Shown here: piece by piece, positions 9,481-16,826 of the stretch
How positions within the stretch are numbered: the first letter of the stretch is position 1
Layout: every line of letters begins with the position of its first letter
From: Bacteroidota bacterium
GTDB taxonomy: Bacteria; Bacteroidota; Bacteroidia; JAHEXY01
Assembly: GCA_023251875.1 (NCBI GenBank)
Contig: JAHEXY010000009.1
Coordinates: 124,001 to 188,000, forward strand
Length of the DNA stretch: 64,000 nucleotides
Direction of reading: 5' to 3'
Translations under genes and position numbers: made by a program
The notes under the pieces: generated by a model
Databases searched by the model: none
The model's input: only the letters and a program-made list of their open reading frames with translations
What the model was told of the DNA's origin: nothing

Positions 9481-9516
9481 CCTCTCCCCGGCCCTCTCCT
9501 AAGGAGAGGGAGGAGT
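9481..9516. repeat. GC-rich palindromic repeat (CCCTCTCC family), copy 1
   Basis: CCCTCTCC at 9492-9499 pairs with GGAGAGGG at 9503-9510, preceded by CCTCTCCCCGG. It begins two bases after the TPR gene's stop. Eight further copies of the same design occur in this window. Confidence 0.7.
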
Positions 9517-9559
9517 GCTGCGATTATAGTGAGTGCGAAATCTAGTAAAAAATTAAAGA

Positions 9560-9874
9560 ATGATCATCTATAATGTAACCATAAATATTGAAAATGATGT
9601 GCATGACGAATGGCTCGAATGGATGAAAACTACTCATGTGCCTGAGGTAATGCAAACAGGGCTTTTTACTGAAAGTAAAATTTGTAAAATATTGGTAAAT
9701 GAAGAACAGGGTACTTCTTATTCTTTTCAATATACTTGCCGCACAATGGAAGATTATAAAAAATATGAAGAAGAACATGCTCCTCGTTTAAGGCAAGATG
9801 TTTTAAATAGGTATAAAGATAAATTTGCTGCCTTTAGAACGCTTTTAGAAGTAGTTAGTTCAACTACTAAATAG
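9560..9874 (+). CDS. DUF4286 family protein
   Basis: This 104-aa protein begins MIIYNVTINIENDVHDEWLEWM and continues HVPEVMQTGLFTESKICKIL, then TSYSFQYTC and YEEEHAPRLRQDVLNRYKDKFAAFRTLLEV. This matches DUF4286, a small single-domain family common in Bacteroidota with a ferredoxin-like (dimeric alpha-beta barrel) pattern. Function is not established. It lies just upstream of rsmA, separated by an inverted repeat. Confidence 0.8.
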   Translation: MIIYNVTINIENDVHDEWLEWMKTTHVPEVMQTGLFTESKICKILVNEEQGTSYSFQYTCRTMEDYKKYEEEHAPRLRQDVLNRYKDKFAAFRTLLEVVSSTTK

Positions 9875-9882
9875 TAAGATTA

Positions 9883-9959
9883 AGACACTAATTACACGAA
9901 TTAACACCAATGGAATTATTGCGCATGCTTTTTAGTGATAATTTGTGAAATTCGCGTCT
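9883..9959. repeat. Imperfect 25-base inverted repeat (ACACGAATTAACAC type)
   Basis: The arm at 9883-9907 and the reverse complement of 9935-9959 agree at 20 of 25 positions, with a 27-base loop. The repeat fills most of the gap between the DUF4286 gene and rsmA. It could fold as a transcript hairpin. There is no T-tract. Confidence 0.6.
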
Positions 9960-9987
9960 AATTTTTTCATAGCAAACATAAAATTTA

Positions 9988-10869
9988 ATGCTAAAAAAAA
10001 ATAAATATAAAGATATATCGGTAAATCGAGAGTCTTCCCCTCTCCAAAGGAGAGGGGCTAGGGGAGAGGTCGTAAAACCAAAAAAATATCTTGGTCAGCA
10101 TTTTTTAAAAGATTTAAATATTGCTCAACAAATTGTTGATGCATTAAAATGTGACGAAGCAAAAAATGTAATTGAAGTTGGTCCGGGCATGGGAGTACTC
10201 ACTCAGTTTTTATTAAAGCGCACTGAAATAAAACTAAGTGTTGTAGAAGTTGATGGTGAATCCGTAGCTTATTTACAACAACATTATCCTGCATTACATA
10301 TCATCCATCATGATTTTTTGGATTTAGATTTTAACCAATTTACCCCCTCTCCCTTGGGAGAGGGTTGGGGTGATGGCCTTGCCATTATCGGCAACTTCCC
10401 TTACAATATTTCTTCTCAAATTTTATTTAAAGTATTAGAAAATAAAGAAAAAGTAAATGAAGTTGTGGGTATGTTTCAAAAAGAAGTAGGAGAACGAATG
10501 CAAGCAAAACCAAGAACCAAAGCATACGGAATTTTGAGTGTGCTCATTCAAGCTTTCTACCATGTTGAATATTTATTTACGGTAAATGAAAATGTTTTTA
10601 ATCCACCACCAAAAGTAAAATCTGCAGTATTGAGATTTAAACGTAACAAGGTAAAATCTCTTGATTGTGATGAAAAACAATTTGTTGATGTTGTAAAAAC
10701 CGGTTTTAACCAGAGAAGAAAAACATTGCGGAATGCTTTAAATAAATTTGAACTTCCTGCATCTATAACCATTTTAGATGTTTTTAATAAGCGTGCCGAA
10801 GAATTAAGTGTGAATGATTTTGTTGAACTCACGAGATTAGTAAAATCTGTCAATAGCCCCGATCTTTAG
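9988..10869 (+). CDS. rsmA: 16S rRNA (adenine1518/1519-N6) dimethyltransferase
   Basis: RsmA (KsgA) dimethylates two adenines in helix 45 of 16S rRNA late in 30S assembly. At 293 aa it is somewhat long for the family. SAM-binding motif I is EVGPGMGVLT (63-72). The catalytic motif is NFPYNIS (136-142). The C-terminal part includes VNENVFNPPPKVKSAVLRF. Conserved sequence begins only at KPKKYLGQHFLKD (30-42). No start codon lies between 9988 and that point, so the first ~29 residues are an extension, partly encoded by a palindromic repeat at 10037-10070. A second repeat encodes PSPLGEGWGDG (120-130), just before the catalytic motif. The stop codon lies inside a third palindrome. Confidence 0.94.
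   Translation: MLKKNKYKDISVNRESSPLQRRGARGEVVKPKKYLGQHFLKDLNIAQQIVDALKCDEAKNVIEVGPGMGVLTQFLLKRTEIKLSVVEVDGESVAYLQQHYPALHIIHHDFLDLDFNQFTPSPLGEGWGDGLAIIGNFPYNISSQILFKVLENKEKVNEVVGMFQKEVGERMQAKPRTKAYGILSVLIQAFYHVEYLFTVNENVFNPPPKVKSAVLRFKRNKVKSLDCDEKQFVDVVKTGFNQRRKTLRNALNKFELPASITILDVFNKRAEELSVNDFVELTRLVKSVNSPDL
10037..10070. repeat. GC-rich palindromic repeat inside rsmA, N-terminal copy
   Basis: CCCCTCTCC (10037-10045) and GGAGAGGGG (10049-10057) pair perfectly around AAA and are followed by CTAGGGGAGAGG. It is translated as part of the RsmA N-terminal extension without breaking the frame. Confidence 0.8.
10343..10370. repeat. GC-rich palindromic repeat inside rsmA, internal copy
   Basis: CCCTCTCCC (10345-10353) pairs with GGGAGAGGG (10356-10364), followed by TTGGGG. 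It is read in frame as part of the loop before the NFPYNIS motif of RsmA. Confidence 0.8.
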
Positions 10870-10982
10870 ATCGGGGAGCAAAAAAGTATAATAAAATTTG
10901 GCTTTAGCCAAAATAATAGATTAGGTTTTGGCTAAAGCCAAGTACCTCTTCTAAATTTTACCCTGATCTAAAGATCGGGGCT
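10855..10982. repeat. Composite palindromic element (four hairpins) at the 3' end of rsmA
   Basis: There are four short palindromes in a row: CCCCGATCT/AGATCGGGG (10857-10876), TTTGGCT/AGCCAAA (10897-10912), TTGGCT/AGCCAA (10928-10941) and CCCTGATCT/AGATCGGGG (10961-10980). The outer two are near-copies of each other, as are the inner two, giving an A-B-B-A arrangement like a bacterial interspersed mosaic element. The rsmA stop codon (10867-10869) lies in the first hairpin. Confidence 0.75.
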
Positions 10983-10996
10983 ATAAATTAAATCCT

Positions 10997-11004
10997 TACC
11001 TTTG
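10997..11004 (+). promoter_or_regulatory. Probable -7 element of the purE promoter
   Basis: TACCTTTG fits TAnnTTTG. No TTTG is found at the expected upstream distance, where the palindromic element ends. The bases from about 11015 to 11097 contain TTCAAAGTTC and repeated CCTTGAAC words, a motif seen again upstream of aspS and at 13350. Confidence 0.45.
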
Positions 11005-11111
11005 CGCCAACTTTTGTTCAAAGTTCAATGTTTGGATTTCAATTTAGAATATCAATACTTGAATTTAAATAACCTTGAACCTTGAACTCCTCAACTTTGA
11101 AATTAATTTTT

Positions 11112-11630
11112 ATGATTCCTCGCGTAAGCATCATTATGGGGAGCACTTCTGATTTGCCGGTAATGGAAGAAGCTGCCAAAGTAATGGAAGAATTTGAAAT
11201 TCCATTTGAAATAAATGCCCTTTCGGCACACCGTACACCTGAAGAGGTTGAAAAATATGCCAAAGAAGCTTATTCACGAGGCATACGCATTGTAATTGCA
11301 GGAGCTGGAGGAGCGGCCCATTTGCCTGGTGTAATGGCTGCCTTATTTCCACTACCTGTTATTGGAGTTCCTTGTCGCTCGAGTATTTCTTTGGATGGTT
11401 GGGATTCTGTATTATCTATTTTACAAATGCCTCCGGGAATTCCTGTTGCAACTGTTGGTTTAGATGCTGCACGTAATGCTGGAATATTAGCATTGCAAAT
11501 GTTAGCAACCGGAGATGAAAAAATGTATCAAAAGATGATCAGTTATAAAGCCTCACTTAAAAAGAAAATTGTAGAAGCAAATAATGAGTTGGCTAAGATT
11601 TCGAAATATAAGTTCAAATGCTCTTCATAA
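11112..11630 (+). CDS. purE: N5-carboxyaminoimidazole ribonucleotide mutase
   Basis: Class I PurE moves the carboxyl group of N5-CAIR to give CAIR in purine biosynthesis. From the ATG at 11112 it is 172 aa. Visible motifs are SIIMGSTSDLPVMEEA, NALSAHRTPEEV (the catalytic His), AGAGGAAHLPGVMAALFPLPVIGVPC and VGLDAARNAGILA. The frame starts 30 bases earlier, but the extra residues are not conserved. purK is not in the window. Confidence 0.95.
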   Translation: MIPRVSIIMGSTSDLPVMEEAAKVMEEFEIPFEINALSAHRTPEEVEKYAKEAYSRGIRIVIAGAGGAAHLPGVMAALFPLPVIGVPCRSSISLDGWDSVLSILQMPPGIPVATVGLDAARNAGILALQMLATGDEKMYQKMISYKASLKKKIVEANNELAKISKYKFKCSS

Positions 11631-11654
11631 AGTATCTTTTTAACAACAATTAAA

Positions 11655-12443
11655 ATGAAGTATTTAAAATTAGTTTTACTAATCTTGTTTTTTGTATCAA
11701 AGGTTTTGGCACAATCAGATTCAAGAAAGATTAATATGGATACCTCTTTTTTTAAGATAGAAAATGGGGAATTAGTTAGATGTGCACGTAGAGAAGCAGA
11801 AGGATTTAACATTCCTACCGCATTTAACCCCAACCTTCATAGTTATCAAATTCGGTTTCTACATGCTGAGACTATTATGGCAGAATATGATGTATATGAT
11901 AAAAAATATCAGAATAACAAAACGCATGTTAGCTCGACTTTTGAAGTTAAAAATGGGAAGTTTGAAGAATGGTATATTGGAGGGGAGAAAAGAATCAGTA
12001 GCTTTTATTCTGAGGATAAACTTAATGGTGATTTTAAGGTTTTTTACCAAAATGGCAATTTGAAAAGACTCGAAAAATGGAAAGATGGTGAATGGAAAGA
12101 AGGAGAATGTTTTGATGAGAGTGGTAATAAAATAGCATATTGTTCATATCAGGAAGTAGCTGAATTTATCGGAGGTTTATCTGAAATGTATAATTTTATT
12201 GGTGGTAATTTAAAATATCCAAAAATTGCTCGGCAAAATGGTATTGAAGGTGTTGTTTATGTGCAGTTTGTAGTTGATACAGATGGTTCAATAACTGAGG
12301 TGAGTATTGTAAAAGGTGTTGAAAAAAGTCTTGATGATGAGGCTTTAAGAATTGTTAGCGCTATGCCGAAATGGAAGCCTGGAAAACTAGAAGGTAATTT
12401 AGTTCGGACAAAATTTACTCTCCCCGTAAGGTTCAAAATGTAA
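11655..12443 (+). CDS. Exported protein with MORN-like repeats and a TonB C-terminal domain
   Basis: This 262-aa protein has a signal peptide ending VLAQS near residue 20. Residues ~100-165 contain YwqK/MORN_2-type units (GDFKVFYQNGNLKRLEKWKDGEW). Residues ~175-262 form a TonB C-terminal domain (YPKIARQNGIEGVVYVQFVVDTDGSI ... KWKPGKLEGNLVRTKFTLPVRF). A true energy transducer would carry a transmembrane anchor and a proline-rich linker. Here the N-terminus is a cleavable signal, so a structural role in the periplasm is more likely. It is 24 bases after purE. Confidence 0.8.
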   Translation: MKYLKLVLLILFFVSKVLAQSDSRKINMDTSFFKIENGELVRCARREAEGFNIPTAFNPNLHSYQIRFLHAETIMAEYDVYDKKYQNNKTHVSSTFEVKNGKFEEWYIGGEKRISSFYSEDKLNGDFKVFYQNGNLKRLEKWKDGEWKEGECFDESGNKIAYCSYQEVAEFIGGLSEMYNFIGGNLKYPKIARQNGIEGVVYVQFVVDTDGSITEVSIVKGVEKSLDDEALRIVSAMPKWKPGKLEGNLVRTKFTLPVRFKM

Positions 12444-12464
12444 AAATACAAAAAATTAAAGCTT

Positions 12465-13313
12465 ATGAAATATTTTAAAAAAAGTTTATTCAAAAAAGTA
12501 TTCGTAGCACTACTCCCTCTCCTTTGGGGAGGGCTGGGGAGGGGTGTTGTTTTTGCCGGAGGCGACAACTTTCCTGTAGGAGCACGCTCAGCAGCCATGG
12601 GCAATGCATCTGTAACACTTTCTGACCTTTGGTCGATACAGCATAACCAAGCCGGTTTAGGCAATATTAAATCTACAACAGCCGGCATTTATCTAGAAAA
12701 TTGCTATATGCTCAACACTATGAATATTGGCGCACTTGCAGTTGCTATACCAACTAGTACAGGAACATTTGGTGTTACCGCAAGTTATTTTGGAAATGAA
12801 TTGTATAAAGACAATAAGTTTGGCCTTGCTTTTGGCAAATCATTTGGTCCGCGGTTTTCTGCAGGTATTCAAATTGATTATATGTATACCATTTTGGCTG
12901 AGAATTATGGATCAGCAGGAGCATTTACTTTTGAAGGTGGCGTGATTGCAAATATCACTGATAAATTAAAAGCAGGAGTTCATGTTTTTAATCCTATTCG
13001 CTCTAAATTGGCTGATTACAATGATGAAAGAGTTCCAACAATCTTGCGATCTGGTTTATCATATACATTTTCTGAAAAAGTTTTGGTTTGTGCCGAAGTT
13101 GAAAAAGATATTGATTATGATGCCATGCTAAAAGCTGGAATTGAATACCATATTGTGCAACAAGTTTATTTGCGTGCAGGTATTTCAACCAATCCAACAT
13201 TAAATACTTTTGGGTTTGGTTTAGAACTCAAAAAATTGAAACTAGATTTTTCAACCTCTATTCATCAAACATTGGGGATAAGTCCGCAGTTTGGGGCACT
13301 TTATAGTTTCTAA
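12465..13313 (+). CDS. PorV/PorQ-like outer-membrane beta-barrel protein
   Basis: This 282-aa protein has a mature start, GGDNFPVGARSAAMGNASVTLSDLWSIQHNQAGLG, that is the signature of the PorV/UPF0164-like barrels. Alternating hydrophobic strands follow, to a terminal aromatic residue (FGALYSF). Such barrels assist T9SS or sit as small OM porins. Which one is not clear here. Residues 16-27 of the signal peptide are encoded by a GC-rich palindromic repeat. It lies 21 bases after the TonB-domain gene and is followed closely by the HhH barrel gene. Confidence 0.8.
   Translation: MKYFKKSLFKKVFVALLPLLWGGLGRGVVFAGGDNFPVGARSAAMGNASVTLSDLWSIQHNQAGLGNIKSTTAGIYLENCYMLNTMNIGALAVAIPTSTGTFGVTASYFGNELYKDNKFGLAFGKSFGPRFSAGIQIDYMYTILAENYGSAGAFTFEGGVIANITDKLKAGVHVFNPIRSKLADYNDERVPTILRSGLSYTFSEKVLVCAEVEKDIDYDAMLKAGIEYHIVQQVYLRAGISTNPTLNTFGFGLELKKLKLDFSTSIHQTLGISPQFGALYSF
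12514..12546. repeat. GC-rich palindromic repeat forming part of a signal peptide
   Basis: CCCTCTCC (12515-12522) pairs with GGGGAGGG (12526-12533) with one G-T wobble, followed by CTGGGGAGGGGTG. In frame it supplies LPLLWGGLGRG, the hydrophobic core of the signal sequence of the PorV-like protein. Confidence 0.8.
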
Positions 13314-13323
13314 TTCGCGATTT

Positions 13324-15513
13324 ATGATTTACGATTTAAGAATAGGTTTAAAGTTCAAAGTTCAAAGTTCAAAGTTGAATTTGTGTTCAATCTTTCAATC
13401 TTTCAATCTTTCAATTTTCCAATTTCTCTCTCTAATTTTATTTACCATATTATTTTCATTTAAGGTTAATGCTCAGGATGGAGATATTGTAAACGATCCC
13501 AACATAAAAGATTTAATTGAAAATATTTCTGAAGATGCACAAACTGACGAAGATTATTCTTCTTTATTAGATGATTTAGAATTTTATAAAAAACATCCTC
13601 TTAATATTAATACCGCTAAGAGTGAAGAGTTAGAACAATTGCATTATTTATCTCCGGCACAAATAATTAATTTACTGGAGCACATCAAGCAAAATGGAAA
13701 GCTTTTAGCACTTGAAGAACTACAAACCATTGATGGCTTTGATCAAAATACAGTAAGTAAAATTACACCCTATATTACTATAGGTGAAGCGGGAGAAAAA
13801 CCTCATGTTTCGCTAAAAGAAATGTTTAAAGAAGGCGATAATACAATTACGTTTCGCACACAAAGAGTTTTAGAACCTCAATCAGGTTTTGCAGCAGCTA
13901 AAGATTCTACTGCCGATTCAAATAGCTATTATCTCGGAAGTCCTAATCTTTATTATTTACAGTATAAGTTTAATTATCAAAATAGAGTAAGATGGGGAAT
14001 TACTGCTGAAAAAGATGCAGGAGAACAATTTTTTAAAGGCACTCAGCCATATGGATTTGATTTTTATTCAGCACATTTTTTTTTAAAGAATTTTGGATAC
14101 GTTAAAGCATTAGCCATTGGCGATTATCAAGCACAATTTGGCCAAGGTTTAACCATGTGGACAGGTTTGGTTTTTAGTCCCAGTACGGATATTGCCAGAA
14201 CAAGAAGAATTGCAAAAGGCATAAGTGCATATGCTAGTAGAACAGAAAATCTTTTTTTAAGAGGTGCTGCAACTACAATAGGATTTAAAAATATTGAATT
14301 AACTGCTTTGGTTTCTTATAATAAAATAGATGCAAATTATTCTTATATAGATAGCCTTGGTAATTCAACAGATGAAGAAAATGCAGATTTTATTGAATAC
14401 ACAACCAATACTTCTGGATACCATCGTACCTATAATGAGCTGGATTATAAATATACCAATACTCAAAAAGTGTTCGGAGGCAATATACGTTATAAATTAC
14501 CTTCACTTAGCTTAGGACTTACAGCGGTAAGCTATAGTTATGAAATTCAAAATCCTTCTATTGTAACATCATTCGCTTCTCCTTATAATATGTTTTATCA
14601 AGGTATTGATCATGGAATAAATATTGGGGCAGATTATAATTACGTATTTCATAATTTTAATTTTTATGGCGAGCTAACCAGAAGTCAAAACAATGCTTAT
14701 GCATTTGTGTCTGGTGTATTGGCAAGCATTGACAAGAATGTGGTTCTTTCCTTATTTTATCGAAATATCCCAAAAGATTTTATCAATCCATTTAGTAATC
14801 CATATAGGCAAAATTCTACTGTTGTAGATGAGCGGGGCTTTTATATTAGTTCTGACATGAAACTTACTTCAACACTTGCGCTGTATGGTCTTATGGATAT
14901 ATTTTCTTTTCCCTGGTTAAAGTATCAGGTAAATGCACCTTCATCCGGAAAGGAAGAATTAATTCAACTTACATACACACCAACAAAAAAAATTCAGCTT
15001 TATATACGTTATAGAAACAAAGCGAAAGAAACAAATACAAGTGATGACCTTACTATGAAATATACTGAACCTTATAATTTACAAACTTTCCGTTTTAATA
15101 TTCGATATAATCTTTCTGATGCTATTACATTGGATGGTCGTTTTGAAAAAAGTATTTATAAGCAAGGTGATAATGATGCAGAACTAGGATATATTTTATA
15201 TCAAGATATCAATTATTCTCCCATGAAAAGTAAACTTTCGTTTGATGCCCGATTTATGTTATTTGATGCCGCTTCTTATGATGCAAGATTATATGTTTAT
15301 GAAAATGATTTCTTCTATTACATTCCATCTTTTTACGAGAAAGGAATTTACTCATACTTTATGATGAATTATGATGTTGTACGTCATGTTAGTTTAGGTG
15401 TAAAAGTAGGCCGTATTGTTTATACAAATAAAGATGTAATAAGTTCAGGCTTAGATGAAATTACCGGTAATTCAAAAACTACATTTAAAATGCAATTGAA
15501 AATTTCATTTTAA
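13324..15513 (+). CDS. Outer-membrane protein with N-terminal helix-hairpin-helix domain
   Basis: This product is about 729 aa. The signal peptide ends in FKVNAQ. Next comes a ComEA-like helix-hairpin-helix region (HPLNINTAKSEELEQLHYLSPAQIINLLEHI ... LEELQTIDGFDQNTVSKI). Then about 500 residues of beta-rich sequence with many aromatic strand ends finish in TTFKMQLKISF, a typical barrel terminus. Such HhH-barrel fusions are common but uncharacterised in Bacteroidota. The start is uncertain. The frame reaches back to 13291, overlapping the previous gene. The ATG at 13324 lies before tandem repeats. TTG codons at 13375 and 13381 directly precede the signal core. Confidence 0.75.
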   Translation: MIYDLRIGLKFKVQSSKLNLCSIFQSFNLSIFQFLSLILFTILFSFKVNAQDGDIVNDPNIKDLIENISEDAQTDEDYSSLLDDLEFYKKHPLNINTAKSEELEQLHYLSPAQIINLLEHIKQNGKLLALEELQTIDGFDQNTVSKITPYITIGEAGEKPHVSLKEMFKEGDNTITFRTQRVLEPQSGFAAAKDSTADSNSYYLGSPNLYYLQYKFNYQNRVRWGITAEKDAGEQFFKGTQPYGFDFYSAHFFLKNFGYVKALAIGDYQAQFGQGLTMWTGLVFSPSTDIARTRRIAKGISAYASRTENLFLRGAATTIGFKNIELTALVSYNKIDANYSYIDSLGNSTDEENADFIEYTTNTSGYHRTYNELDYKYTNTQKVFGGNIRYKLPSLSLGLTAVSYSYEIQNPSIVTSFASPYNMFYQGIDHGINIGADYNYVFHNFNFYGELTRSQNNAYAFVSGVLASIDKNVVLSLFYRNIPKDFINPFSNPYRQNSTVVDERGFYISSDMKLTSTLALYGLMDIFSFPWLKYQVNAPSSGKEELIQLTYTPTKKIQLYIRYRNKAKETNTSDDLTMKYTEPYNLQTFRFNIRYNLSDAITLDGRFEKSIYKQGDNDAELGYILYQDINYSPMKSKLSFDARFMLFDAASYDARLYVYENDFFYYIPSFYEKGIYSYFMMNYDVVRHVSLGVKVGRIVYTNKDVISSGLDEITGNSKTTFKMQLKISF
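13350..13417. repeat. Tandem heptamer and octamer repeats at the 5' end of the HhH barrel gene
   Basis: AAAGTTC is repeated about four times from 13350, the last copy imperfect. CAATCTTT is then repeated three times from about 13388. Neither unit is a multiple of three, so a change in copy number would shift the frame if translation starts at 13324. Confidence 0.7.
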
Positions 15514-15569
15514 TTTCTTACGTTTGGCAATAACAGTTTACAAACCGTTATGAATCAAAATCATCTTGT

Positions 15570-16826
15570 ATGCTAAACAAAAATTTACTTCTAATATTAT
15601 TTTTATTTATTGCCCTAAATCTTCCTGCTCAAACCATTTTATCTTATGTTGATTCAACTCAAGTAAATGGAGCTCAAATATGGGGAGGTATTTCATGGAA
15701 TGGTTCAGCAATAAATATTACAACCATGATGAGTACCCAAATTCATTTGCGCAAATTTGATACGAATTTAAATGATTTAAGTACAGATGTACAACTTACT
15801 TCCTCATCAGATTATCAAGGAACCAACATTGCCGATCATAAACATGTTTACTTAAACGGATATTTGTATGTGACATTTATGACAGGAGGAAATCAAGAAT
15901 TATATCTATTAAAAACAGATAGTGCAGGAAACAGAATGAAAATCACAACACTTGAAACACTCAATAACAATAGCTATTTAACCAATGACATGCATTTGGT
16001 TACCGACAGCAATTTTTTATATGTTATTTATCCTAAAATTACAGGAGGGCTTGCAACCGAAAAACGGGTGAGAAAATACAACTTAGATTTAGATTCCATT
16101 GATACTTATGAAGCCGTTTCACCAATTGCTGTGGCTAACTTGGGAAATGTCTTTTATAAAGACAGTTCCTTTTATATGTTTACCGGAAATGAAACTCAAA
16201 ATGATCTTATTGTTTCTCATTGGAATAAAAACTGGACTGCCCAAACCAATTTTGACGATACTCTTATAAAAAGTGTAAATGGTGAATGGCATTATTTTTC
16301 AACAGGTATAGCCTATGATACCGCCAATAGTTTATGGTATATTGCATATCATATTATGTTGCCAAATTCTCAGCCTGATCATGAAACATTATGGTTAGCC
16401 GTTTTTGATAGTAATTTCAATTTATTAGAAAACCAACAATTTGCAACTCCTGCCCATTTTAGGCCACATTTGCTATTACATAATGGTTACTTGTATGTTG
16501 TTTATGATGGAACAGGAGTTACTATAAAAAAATATAAGGTAGATGCTTCTTCAATAAGTAAAATTACCAACCTCTCTAATTTAAATGATTTAAAAGTTTT
16601 TCCTAATCCGTTTGTAAATAAATTGCATATAGCCTGTGATAATAATTTTACTTTTCCGGTGCAAGCAAAATTGTACAACCAAATGGGAGAATATTTGGGC
16701 AATTTTAATTGTAATAAAACGGAGCAGGAATTAGATTTATCCTATTTGCCAATAGGGTTTTATTATTTTACTATTAAAAACAAAAATTGCATTAGTGCAA
16801 TTAAATTAATTAAGACATCAAATTAG
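15570..16826 (+). CDS. T9SS-sorted secreted protein, intact paralogue of the gene at 1-1005
   Basis: This 418-aa protein has a signal peptide ending LPAQT. A body of beta-propeller-like segments follows (YLNGYLYVTF ... NLGNVFYKDSSFYMFTGN ... LAVFDSNFNLLENQQFATPAHFRPHLLLHNGYLYVVYDGTG). It ends in a T9SS type A sorting domain (LKVFPNPF ... YLPIGFYYFTIKN ... IKLIK). The same segments in the same order occur in the interrupted gene at 1-1005. Function unknown. It is expected to be released or surface-attached. Its last 17 bases overlap the convergent cyclase-like gene. Confidence 0.8.
   Translation: MLNKNLLLILFLFIALNLPAQTILSYVDSTQVNGAQIWGGISWNGSAINITTMMSTQIHLRKFDTNLNDLSTDVQLTSSSDYQGTNIADHKHVYLNGYLYVTFMTGGNQELYLLKTDSAGNRMKITTLETLNNNSYLTNDMHLVTDSNFLYVIYPKITGGLATEKRVRKYNLDLDSIDTYEAVSPIAVANLGNVFYKDSSFYMFTGNETQNDLIVSHWNKNWTAQTNFDDTLIKSVNGEWHYFSTGIAYDTANSLWYIAYHIMLPNSQPDHETLWLAVFDSNFNLLENQQFATPAHFRPHLLLHNGYLYVVYDGTGVTIKKYKVDASSISKITNLSNLNDLKVFPNPFVNKLHIACDNNFTFPVQAKLYNQMGEYLGNFNCNKTEQELDLSYLPIGFYYFTIKNKNCISAIKLIKTSN

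Noticed and set aside
11655..12443. A toxin-antitoxin assignment based on the YwqK-like repeats
   Set aside because: MORN_2/YwqK units are common structural repeats, and the exported TonB-type C-terminus points to an envelope role. No toxin gene is adjacent.
13350..13417. Short direct repeats as a CRISPR array
   Set aside because: The units are 7-8 bases and directly adjacent without spacers.
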